Below are positions 1 to 12,500 of a stretch of DNA of 64,000 nucleotides, piece by piece. Within the stretch, counting starts at the first letter, position 1; every line of letters starts with the position of its first letter. Under the pieces are notes generated by a model. The model did not search any database. It worked only from the letters and a program-made list of their open reading frames with translations, and was not told the DNA's origin. A program made the translations under genes and the position numbers. The DNA lies in the NCBI GenBank assembly GCA_963930775.1, contig OZ005703.1, positions 4,340,001 to 4,404,000 on the forward strand. The letters run 5' to 3'. This DNA is from Cliona cf. orientalis. Its lineage: Eukaryota; Porifera; Demospongiae; Clionaida; Clionaidae.

Positions 1-515
1 TATTCATTTATCGTTCGTATTATATCCTTGCTGGCAACAAAATTAATGTGTACATTTCACTATAAACACCACGATAGCTTGTGGTTATGTAACAAACTAT
101 AAGTATACAGCCGGTGTCTTACTGGTGTGCAACACCTGTTATTCATAATAATATAGAACCATGAGAACCATCATTATATTTTTGTCTTGATCACATTGAT
201 CAGTAACTTATTTGATGACACAGTATAATGATTATCTGTCACAAACACACACAGTATTGTGCTTTGTATGTAGTGCTTGTCTTGCAAACCACGTGCACAC
301 GATCAATCAATGTCCCAGCCGCTGTGACCTGGGTGATTCAATCTTTATCACATCAGTATAATATAAAAGCATACCAAGCCACTGAGATAGCTTATACACA
401 CATTATTATAGATACACATACATTGTATGAACATATCGTACATGTTTACATGAGGCTAATGAGCCATTTAAAAGCTTTATAGCCTAAAATAAAGCAAATA
501 AAATAGACATACAGA
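1..515. other. No gene seen (3' flank of SLC1A-type gene)
   Basis: AT-rich sequence downstream of the stop codon of the minus-strand transporter gene. I see no exon with family resemblance on either strand. It probably contains the 3' untranslated region of that gene, but I could not identify a confident poly(A) signal. Confidence 0.5.
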
Positions 516-3500
516 TCATAAGTTAGTTTCATCTCTGTCAGTGCTATCAGCTGAATCTCGAGAACTCTGAAGTTGATGCTGGTCCTCTACTGTCTTACTT
601 TTGTGACTAGTGGATACTGACAGTGCATCAGTGCCTGATTCAAGAACTGAAGTAGAGCGATCATCTGTGGGGGATACACATGGTACTCCATTCGAGGAAC
701 CATACATGGGTGAACGAGCCCTCTCTTCCACTGTGGAAATGGTGGGTGTGGTCTTTGGGGACTGAGACACAACAGGAGGGGGTGGTGGTCCAAGCTGCTT
801 GCGAGAGTATCGCTGGACAATACCAACTCCATAGCAGTCCCCAAGAACATTCACTGTAGTACGGAATCGGTCTCTGCAGAATGGAATGAGAACATACAGT
901 AAAGCCAAGATGTACCTGTCCCAATACACAATATTATTATCATGATAGGACATGGTCTCTGTGAGCAGAGATAAGTGCGTGCACATATTATCTGAACACC
1001 CCCAAGTGTACCCATATGTAATTATAGCAATAACTGATGCATCAAGGAATCTGATAACAAGGCCACATTCACTGATTATGCCAAGTTCATGGCCCCTTAA
1101 CAGGGTATTATGTAACCTAGTTAAGAGGGAGTGGAGTCAACACCAAACTATAACTTCCTTGATGGAACCTGCTCATCCACCTGTAGCACCTATGGCTAGT
1201 TTGTTACTAGGTAACCATTAGTTGTATACATAAAGCTTTTGGGCATTGTTGCTAGGATCTCAAGTTGTTAGACTCTGTTTAAGAGGTTTCAGGGCTCTAC
1301 ATAGAAACCTCCTAAATAGTATCTAACTATTATAGTCTTGTCCTGAGGCTCCCAAGTATAGTAGTATTGAAAGGGGAATGATATAATTATTATGCACTAC
1401 ACATAAAGTGGTAATGAACAAAATGTTTATCTAAAATTAGCTTTGAAGGAGGGGTGTAGACTAAGAATGATGATTTTAGCACACATACACTCACAGTAGC
1501 CAGTCCACTGCAAGAATGAGTGCAGCACTCTCAGGGTTCAGTCCAACAGCCACTAATACGATCACTAAGGTAAAGAATCCAGCCTGAGGAACACCAGCTG
1601 CCCCTATGCTTGCCAAAGTTGCTGTAATGCTATGATAATTGTGTGTGTGTGATGAAGAGGAAAGACATGTTATTATCAAGTGTGCATTCTACTGCCTGCT
1701 CAGGAAATCCTATTGATAAACTTGAATGACGATTCAGAACAGGTCATGTACATATATAAAATAATTGTGACTATAGATGCATGCTTGTTACCTAAAAGCA
1801 ATAATCAGTGCCTTGATGTTCACGTGGGCATCGTTGAGTGATTCAATTAACGATGATCTCATTTATGATACAGTGAAATCAGTATAATAATAATAATATT
1901 ATTATTATGATACCAGTGATAGTACATTGGTTATAATATTGAAATAGCACCAGAGGCAGTTCCAGAATTTATATAAGAAGAGCTAGGGCAGGTGCATGGA
2001 ACTCTTGCGATCACGCTCCTTAAATTGCTGTTCAGTGTAAGTTGACTTAGCTAAACAACTTTATGAGGCAAACAGCACAAGTAAATTTGTTCTTAAGTAA
2101 TTACCTTGCACACACGTGCAAGGGGTAATGTAATCGGCCGTATCATCGTCATTGTCGCTGTCGTTACATAATAATCTTGTAATTGAGACCTAGGCACCTG
2201 AGCGACTTGTAAGCACAACGAATCAATCAAATCTGGTGAAAAACCGGCTTCAAATTGAAGGATACGCTTCAGGAGCATCACAGATCGAGCCTTTTGTTGG
2301 TCATTGTAGCCACACCTATCGACAGTGCCTACTCAATGCATAATACATGCAGGCCTTGTGTTTTCTGCTCATTCGCACACAAGGAGTGGCCTGGTATCAG
2401 CTGGTAAAGATTGCCGAAATGTAAATATTGCTCTTGACAAAATAACGCTATAGAGTTTGGCCGCTGCTACATGTATGTAGCTATCCGCTGACTGAAATGT
2501 GATGCTCTATATATGGAACCGAATCAGAATGTAAGATAGCTATAGTTTATTAATATAACGCAATGTAGATAGTAGCAGTTCATATCTTCCTAGTCTAGGT
2601 CTGAAGCAGAGAGAGAATCCATGGTTTCGTATGCATAAAAGTACATCTACAGATTACGCAATGTGCGTGCAGGGTATGTGCTCTACAGAGCTCTAGTTTG
2701 AAAAAGAAGCAATAACAACAATAACAATAACAATAACAATATTAACAATAATAATATTATTACTATCACTTCAAGCAAAGTGTTTAAGCCGAGAGGGGGA
2801 TGGGGGAGGTGGGGGATCTGCATGCATGGTCAACATTAATAGTGCAAAGGACCAGCAATTACATTACTTGGGCTGATGTGGCTGGGCTAATTCAATGAGG
2901 CTGCCTTTATGCATAATACTACAGTGTAAATAATATTATATTATGTGTACATACAGGTACCGTACCTCCAGATGGCTGCGTGTGAGTAACATTGAGTGGA
3001 AAACTGTAAAATCCTGGTTACACAGTCACAGAATTAGTGATCCCTTGCTGCTACTTATTTGTGGACACGTAATTCTCTATGCTTTAGAGCCTGGGTACGA
3101 TACTGTTAATGTATGTGTACTATATGTATGGTTCGAGCATGACTACCGTATTTTCTCGTTATTAGGCACATATCACTTATAAGCACATAATATTTCGTCA
3201 TTAAGCGCATGTCATTTTGCTGTCACAAACACTCGCTATTAAGTGCACTTCGCATATAAGTGCATACCTGTACCTTGACCCAAGCCGACCATTACTGCGT
3301 GCATGCACTTCTCCTATGGATAGAGTCCAAATAGACTAGTAGACGTGATGGCCTCTGATTACGCTAGATAGTTCAAATGAAAAGTCGTCAGAAGTATACA
3401 CAATTTCATTTTCGAGCCTATACAGTACGAGCGAACAATTTAGCCACGCCCTATATAGGAGTGTGGTTATGACACGTCCGTACACGCGCGCGCTCGTTCA

Positions 3501-6500
3501 TGCTACAACTATTTTTATTTAAGCGTACCTCGCTGTTAGGTGCACTCCACTGTTAAGCGCAGGTTTCCTTCCTGTGAAATACTGTATGTGATTATAGCAG
3601 ATGTACGAATAACATTTTTATACTGGAGCTTAAGTGCTGTGTATACTGGAGTGGGTGGAGTGGAGGAGGAACGAGCTTCCCCCCCCCCCCAACCCAACCC
3701 AAGATCACCCTCTATCTAATGCAATAACCATCAGCAATGATGTATATTGAGAGGCTGTAAGTAGACATATTACATGTTATATCATAATGTTGTATCTATG
3801 AGTATGTACGTCCCTCTAGTCTCGCTGGCCAGACTCTCTTAACCCCTACAGATAGTCTGGAAACTGTGAACCATTGCCAGGCTTAGGATGAAATCCATGA
3901 ATAAGTATAGCAACAAGGTATGCTGCATCTTACTACTTGCTTCTCCATTGCTACAGCCAAGACTCTTGGCATGGATTAATAGCTCTATGTATGCTGAATC
4001 CAATGGCACAAGTTTCATGAAAAAATATTGATCACAAGAGGAGTTACGTGTACTCAGATACATGTACATACACTCGTTTTTCGGAAAATGTTGCAAATTT
4101 TATTCCCAATATATGGTTCCTTTTCTCTATTATTCTCATAGTGGGTCACATATGCCCGCACAACCTCTTCCTATGCCCATACCATTATAACATTCTGACC
4201 AGTCAGTTCGCTCCACAGGACTGGAGGTGGCTAAATCACTTATTCACTATCTTAGTTGGCCTGAGGGTATAGAGTCAAATCCTTTTTCACCTGACAACTT
4301 TCACCCACTCCCCACATGTGAAAAGGGTCTAGCAAAGGTCAGATTTAATGAAATTTTTATCTGGCCAATCAGATTCAGCTGGCTTTTGAAATTCATGCAA
4401 GCAATTTATGTGTGGGTACAGAGTAACTCTTGGCAAAGAATAATTAAGCACTAGGTTGTCTAAGATTAAGATGGTGCCTATTACACTTGTATGTGTACAT
4501 GCTTAAGCTTAGAGCTTATACATTGTATTTATTGGCAAAATCAGACTTGGCCATTTGCAGCTTCTTTCTTTTTTGAGCCAAGTGCATAATTACTCGCATA
4601 TTGATCACTGCTGCAAGACACAATGATGGAAGTAGGTAAAGGTCGTCGGAGTGGATTAGCCTGAGGCTGATGACTTGTTCACCCTCTAGTATTAGTATAT
4701 ATACAGGGTTTCATACAGGATTTTTTGTTAGGGGGGGAACTATATGTCGGTGCGCCCCCCCCCCCCCCCCCCCCCCCAGGAATAAAGAATTGCATCTTAG
4801 GCACAGCTATTTTGATCAAAAATTAGTGCTGATAGATTGTGATTGACAAATACATACCCACTAAGTAAGTGTGAAATTAGTACATATTATAGATTAACTT
4901 TCCCAAATAGAGCACAGACTCGATATTAGACATTTTCAAAGTCAAACCGACGAATCACTCATTTAAACCTTGGTATTTGTTTATTTAGTATTATATACTA
5001 TACTAAAATTTCTCAATATTTTAGGGGGGGGGAAACTGGTCACTAGGGGGGGGGGGGAAATCCCAGGGCACCCCCCCCTCTAAATGAAACACTGATATAT
5101 ATATCTATCTCAGGCCAACTAATTAAGAGCCACATGCATGGCATAGCTACATGTATAACATCATAGGCCATGGTACAAATTGAATAAAGTTAATGTGCCT
5201 TAAGTTTCATCTCCATACCATAAAATTCTGGTATCAATTCCAAACCTTCTCTCCCCCTTGAAAGAGGGGATACGAGAGTCTGGCCAGTGCAACTAACATC
5301 CATTACACTTAGGATGTAAAATTCTGCAAGCAGTGCATTCTTGTATTTTGTGCATGTGACCACATTACAGTGCACGACAAAGTCCCTATATACATGTAAA
5401 TCACACAGAGCAGTGTCTAACAGTTTACATAGATCCCTAGAGTTGAGCTAGCTGCTGCCTAGCTGTATTCACAGAACTTATACGATGTTTTGTGAAGAAT
5501 GAACTTAACCCAATCAGATTACAGTATACTTGCTACATCTGAGGATGTAATGGTTGGTATGTAGAGCATTTATACATGTATACGTACCTTATAATGATGA
5601 TCTTGTCAATGGTGGCTGGTACTTGTTCAACCTGGGATATGAAGATGGCTGCTACGGCCTCGTAGAGTGCAGTGCCATCCATGTTGATGGTTGCACCAAC
5701 TGGCAGCATGAACCGAGTAACTCGAGAGTCCGCCTCAAAGTTTTGTTCCAGACACTGGATGGTGACTGGCAGGGTGGCTGAACTGCAGGGAAATATAGGC
5801 CAATAGAAGGCTGTGCCTGCCATATATATATTATACTGTAGTGTCCTGGGCAAGTGGCCATGTACCCCATTTCAAGGGGAAAATGTAGCAGTTTCTATAC
5901 AAACGTATCCCAGGTAAGCGCCCATGTAGGCCAATATTGCAGGTTATGCTTAAGTGCCCATGGGCACTTACCCAGGACACTACGGTAACTGACTTCATGA
6001 TTTTATAGGCAAATTGACGGCTATCAGAGGGGTGTGGGCATGGATATTATAGACTACGTAAATGTAGTCTATAATATCTATGGTGTGGGTGATCAAAGGG
6101 TAGGCCAATGGGCAGTTACAAGACCTTAATTGGGGTGCATTTGACCACAATTCATCCCTTTCTCTTTGGATTGAAGGGATTACCTGGTGAGACTACATGT
6201 ATAAAACTACAACTCATGTGAAAGGTAAACGTCCTGTGTGGGTTTCTCGCTAGGTACAAGCAGGTAGGCATATATCCCATGAATCCTGCGTGGAAGTGTT
6301 ATGTGCAACACGCACACGCCAGCGCTATACAAGCACGTACAGTATAGCTACACGTGTGTGGGAAATATGCAAGCAGCTCGATGATTGTGAAACAATCTTT
6401 TGTACACTTACCAATCAGTACACAGATACTCTTATTTAATACAAGGGTCTGCGGGTACTAACACGCACATGCAGGACGTATTACCTTCAAAGGTTCTCAT

Positions 6501-9500
6501 ACATGTACATACATGTATCAGGTGTATATTAACAGAACTGTCGTGAGCTCATTCTCGATAGGGATACATGAATATAAATATTTCATGCGATAATAATTTT
6601 TCGTATTAAATCGAACAAACAACCATGTACCACATTATTATTAATATTGCACATGTATTTTTCACACGTTTAATTTTCGCATAAGCCAGGCTATCCGAAA
6701 ATATTCTAACAATGAAATATTCACAAGTTACAGTACTTTCCAATAGTTGTTGGAAACTAACAAACAACTACTGGTCAATTACTGTGTGATGCAACATACT
6801 GTATAGCCGGAAAATTTGGCAGGAAATTAAATTTGGCGGTTGGTGAATTGACCAGCCAATTGCCAAATTAAAATCCACCAATATCAAATCATTCCTTTGT
6901 GCGAGCGAAGGCGATCGCGAAGCAAATTGGTGGGTGTGGTCTTTGGGCCCTCGTATTGCTCACTCGAACTTCCACTTACCTGCCTAGACTTGTTTTCAGT
7001 TTCTCTTTCAGTGTAGGATAATATCAGAGATTATAACTGGCTTGAAGTCCAAACATTCCTGAAAAAAAAAATGATGCCCTCGTTCGCTGCTGCCAGTTTC
7101 AATTCTATATTGCTCAATTGATGGAAGCTGCAGCAAACCACTCCCTTTGAACATTAATGGTAGGCATGCACACGTAGGCGTCAAATTAAATTCGGAGCAC
7201 GGCTAGATCGAACTCATGCAGCTATCTGCCAAATTAAATCCGCCAATATTTTTGTTCTCGCTGATTGAGGCCAATCCACCAAATTTAATTTCCACCAAAT
7301 TTCTGGCTATACAGTAGATGATAACCACTTGCATGCAGCATTTGGCACCATACAGGTTACATAACTCTGCATGTACATGCGCATACATTATAGTCTAGAT
7401 CAAAGAATTTTGACTATTGCATGTGATGATCGTTACCAGGTACAATGAAGGATCAAAACTGCTTCCACAAAGACATGAAATGATCAAAGAAAAAGGTATG
7501 TTTGATTACTCAGGACTATACTGCACAAATGTATTATGCATAGCAAACTGCATGCGAGTCCAAAATTATATCAAGCTGCAATGCACTATTGCTGCACCAA
7601 TTCAAAAGACATGTACATGTACCAGTAATTACCTTAAGTGGCAAGAATACAATTAAGATAATAATAGGACCTTAATTCAGGTACATAAGATGCATGGTTG
7701 AATGCACTGAGACTCCAATGTAACTCTTTCACCCACACCCCGCTGGTTCATGTAGCTATGTATAAAACTTCGGCTGCTGCACGATGGCCACAAACACAGC
7801 TACGTACAAATATTTGACCATGTTCATATTATTTATCAGAGGATTTTGTTCTCTTACATGTAGTCTATCAAAAAAGATGCTTTGTCACTTACGCTTTTCC
7901 TACTTCCACATGCAGAGGGTTAGATTCACTGGGCTATACACGATCGCCATGCACTTCACGGTGAGGAGGTTAGTATACATGTACATCTATGAAACTTTAG
8001 TTATTCCCTACCTTGAAGAGGTTCCAAAAGCAGTCAACAAAGCTTGCATGGCTGCTCTGATAATCTTGAGGGGATTGCTCCTGGTCATCACAATGTAAAT
8101 CAGTGGCAAGGTTATACAGCCATGGATGAATAGACCCAACAACACTGTCAGCATATACAAACCAATCTCCTCCACAAGAACACTGAAGCTCTCCACTTCA
8201 GCCAGTTTACCCGCGATAATAGAGGCAATACCAACAGGAGAAGTCCTACGAGCGGAGGGAGGGAGAGAAGAAGAGAGAGAAAGAGAGAGGATATATTATG
8301 GCCACAATAAAACTAGCAAAGAGTCAGTATTAGAATCCATAATGGTAAGGTATGTTATGGGAGGAGTTTCATGCAACAATCATATCAAAACTGATCAAAG
8401 GAAACTGTTCACTGAAGGCTCTCAAATTTAAAGACACTCCATTACTCCATTGGGGAGAATGCGTTTACACTACTTTTAACTATTTATAATACCGTATTAC
8501 CTCTAATTTAACGGACACCAGAAAAATAATTATTTTGGCCAATGTCCGCTATAATTAGAGCCACGAAAATAGCCGGCGTTCGAAGTGTCCGATGAATTAG
8601 AACACGCTTTCACGCATGCGCATTCGGTCAAATGGATGTGCGATCGAGCAGCTGCAGAGATTGAGAAAATGAGACGGTACCTGGAGCTCCCTGTTCATGG
8701 TGGAAAAGAGAACAGCTCGCCTCCTTCATTACCACCAAAGAAGCAGCTGTCCATTGCAAGTTTTGCTCGATCAGTACCACGCTAGCGCGAGCTGTCCAAC
8801 GATGTCCGGATAATTAAAACAACAAAAACTCAAACTTCATTGACTGTCCAGTGTAATTAGAGGTAAAAAAATAATTCGAAATGGTGTCCGGATAATTAGA
8901 GATGTCCGTTAAATTAGAGACAATACGGTAATCACACTTCCTGAAGGTGACAAATATTTGTAATTTGTATGTGGAAATGGTATAGGATCGAAAAATTCTA
9001 ATGATCTAAATATTAGTTAGTCAGTGTTTAGGAGGTTTCTATGAGTGGCTGTACGTGGAATGCCGAGCAGAGCGAGCCCTAAAATCATTAGATCCTATAT
9101 TAAGCCCTTGATCCTAGCAACAATGCCCAAAAGCTTAATTGTATATAAACCATAGGCAAAAAAAATTTACTATGAAGGATAGATACTGCAATTCAACCAA
9201 TCAGATCACTGTTTTTGTTATAAATAACTTTCTATCCCATTGCGTGGGTGGAATAAAGGCTTTTATCAGTGTGTATACAACTTACTATGTGTGTAGAACT
9301 TATAAGTGGGGTATAACTTCCCAAGCTGGGGTATAACTTCCCAACTTACTACCCAGTTATCTTCAGAAATTCACAATCACACAAATACAATACAATACAG
9401 TAGTAATACATGTATAGTGACAATCATAGTGAACAATAAATAAACTGACTACATCAAATCATCAAGTTGAACTCCTTCCAACAGTTTCTCATAGGTAGCT

Positions 9501-12500
9501 GACTCACCACTAGTGCTCCCAACGGAAATTGGCCCAGAAGGGCAAATGTTGACTGTAAAGTTGACATTTCCATGGCTGTTGATCACTGGGCTGAATGCAG
9601 GCATCTGGAACGGAAATTGAGAAGGGCACGGAAATTGAGAGGTGCACGGAGAGTTCTGAACTACACCCGCTTGGGCAACTTCTTGATTAAAGGACCTCGA
9701 TGTGGATGGTGCAGTGAGAATCTTGCAGGCAGCTTGCTTCTGCTTGATTGCGACTTTCTCGTATTGACGAAGTCCTTTCACAGATCGATGTCCAGTGAAT
9801 TCCTGAATTACCTTCTCTGGAACATTTCTCTCAAACAGCTGGGTGGCTCCAGTGGCCCTCAGGCTATGGTTTGTGAAATGGCCCTCAATGCCCGCCTCTG
9901 AACACATTGTCTTAACCATGTCATTCAAAGTGTGCTTGCCCCTCGGCTGTCGAGAATACCAACATTTGCATTCAGCATACACTTGTAGAGGTCGACAGTA
10001 GAACAGATCCGCCTCTTTAGCTTCGTCAGGGATCTTTGAGATGTATAAATCGAGTAGATAGACCAAGCACCTTTCACCTGCTTCCCTGTTCCTATAAATA
10101 GGCACACATTTGTTCTCCACTCCTAGCTGATAGAAACCACCATTTCTATTTTTGGACCCATGTTCAGTGTACACGTAGTGCTCTTCAGGATCACTGGAAC
10201 GGGTGAACTGGGACAGCTTTAGGTTTCTCTGCTCCTCGCCTCCACGCAAGCAGCAGACTTTCCCCACGTAGAAGAACACAGCCCTTTGTAAACCAATCGG
10301 TGTCTTGGTATTCAGCACACCTTTCTGCCAGAGAAGATCTTCCTCAGCCTCACCGATAACCTGGGCAGACTTTTTGGTTGCACCAATTCCATCTTGCTGT
10401 AGCTTCCGGAAAACTACGTCGCAGGTCCCATGTAGCTTCTTGAAACGACTGTCCTTTCTATCCAAAAAGTTAACAGGGTCAACTTGCACTTCTCTGGAGT
10501 GCCTCAACAAGCCGCAGAGTATCGCATACAAGGTCTTTGCAGGGTACTTGGTGCCGTCAGTTCTCCTTGCTTCTAGGATGAAGCGCTGCAAAGAGCTGCA
10601 CATGACAGCAGGCGGATACTCTTTATCAAGCAAGTCAACAGGGCAGGCATTTTCCTTGTTCCCGTCGAGCGAGTTCCTGTGTTTAGCCCAGGCCGTGTAA
10701 GTATTAACTGCCCATCCAGTGCTTTTGGCAGTATTAGCCGGGACATATCCCTTGGCAGCTTCTTGCACTTCAGCATCAGTAGTGGTGTTGAAGCGAGATG
10801 TGGAGGAGAGCGCTAGCTTCTTAGACGGTTTAGGCAGACTGAGACTTTTTCGCTTGCGTTCAGCTGCTGCAGCCTTTTCTTCGTTCTCTATTTCTTGATC
10901 TAATCTCTCCACGAGCCCTTGGGTACCACAACAGTCAAATTCGACCATGCCCAAACATGCTGGAGAGTTTCCAGGGCAGCGAGGAAAGTCTGGCGTCTCC
11001 ATTTTTTCAAAGATTCTTGAAAATGACTAGTTCAAACGGACTATACTGATTGGTCGCTACGCAAAGCTGCTTAGCAACCTTTCGACGTCATCACCGGGAT
11101 CGAGCATAGACATCGGATCGGATTGGTCGCTAGGTCAAGTTGCTTAGCAACCTTTTGACGTCATCAGTGCACGGGATAGAAGCCAGTTAAATCCCGTGCA
11201 TGCTCGTACAATATCGCGGTTATTTCCGCGTCCTCGGCTGCGCCTCGGACTTGGGAAATAACCGCGATATTGTACTCGCGCCGGGATTTAACTATAACAT
11301 ATAGTTGTATATTATAGCTAATTTTGCAGTCAATCCACAGAGAATTGAACAATAGTACCCGCAAAATAGTCACTTTATGGTATCAAGTCTCAACTACAGT
11401 GTATTCATATCTGGCTATTTGTGCTAATGACAGACAAAAACAATTGCTTTACCCCTTGAGCTTGTGCAAAGGGCAATAATGTATAGTGAAATGCAGTAGT
11501 AAGAATGAAGGAGGGCTGAGGGAGAGAGGAGTAAGACAGGAGACAGAGAGAATCACATACCACATCACTAGAGTGACCAACTTCATGATTGCTTCATTAA
11601 GTACGCCAATACTCTTGACCACCTTTTGTCCCTCTTCACCAAGCCGACCAAGAGTGATTGCAAAGGCCACCGTGAACACAATAATACCGAGAATATTCAT
11701 TCCTCCCCTGGTTCCAAGCTCTACACTGCGCTTATTGTAATCAGTGGCATTGCTACAATCGATGTTATTGTCACCAATGTAGGCTTTGATGTCAGCACAC
11801 AGTGTTAAGTCGCTGGTATTGCTGCTGTTCACTGTATCCATACACAGCTTAAAGTCTGTCACATTCTCATAATCATAGTGAGTCTCTGACTACATAGGAT
11901 AGTGCATTAATACAGTGCAGTTGTGCATTATACAAAATTTACCTGCTGAAATGTAGCTGTGAACAAATTGTTGGGAAATAGGTTTCTGCAAAAAAAAAAA
12001 TCAGTGGTGACATCACACTAGTGCAAAAGGGATGTCTAGAGAGTTCGAGCGCCCCCGTATACATTGCATCTGCATCAGTGTGCACATACCGTAGGCCAGG
12101 TTTTAATTGCGTAGTTTAATGATTGCAGTTTTAAAAATTGCGACATCTAACAAATGCGAATGTCGACCCTGTACCATGTTACGGTATACGCGAATATTGA
12201 TGTTTGCGAATCTATTGATTACGAGCGTCACGATTCGCATTTAATAGATACTCGCAATTAAAACCCGGCCTACGGTAGTAGGGAGCTAGTGCAAGGGTAG
12301 TCTCATAACTTATGTACATATAGAGGGCTAGACTACGAGACTAGTGCACAAGAGCTGCATGCAGAATTTATTGATGCTCTTCACCTATATACTATACTAG
12401 ACTAATTATGCACATGGTGCAGTGGCATGGTCGATAGACATGGCCATGCAGGGGTGGATCCAGGATTTGAGAAAGGGGGGCACAATGATAGGTGCGCACA

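Noticed and set aside
7784-8431. Plus-strand frames around transporter exon 4
   Set aside because: They overlap the minus-strand exon 8012-8245 with its conserved membrane sequence and show no homology of their own.
11047-11166. MHC class II-like X1-X2-Y enhanceosome
   Set aside because: The same motif classes occur, but order and orientation differ and the neighbouring gene is a recombinase. Kept only as a motif cluster.
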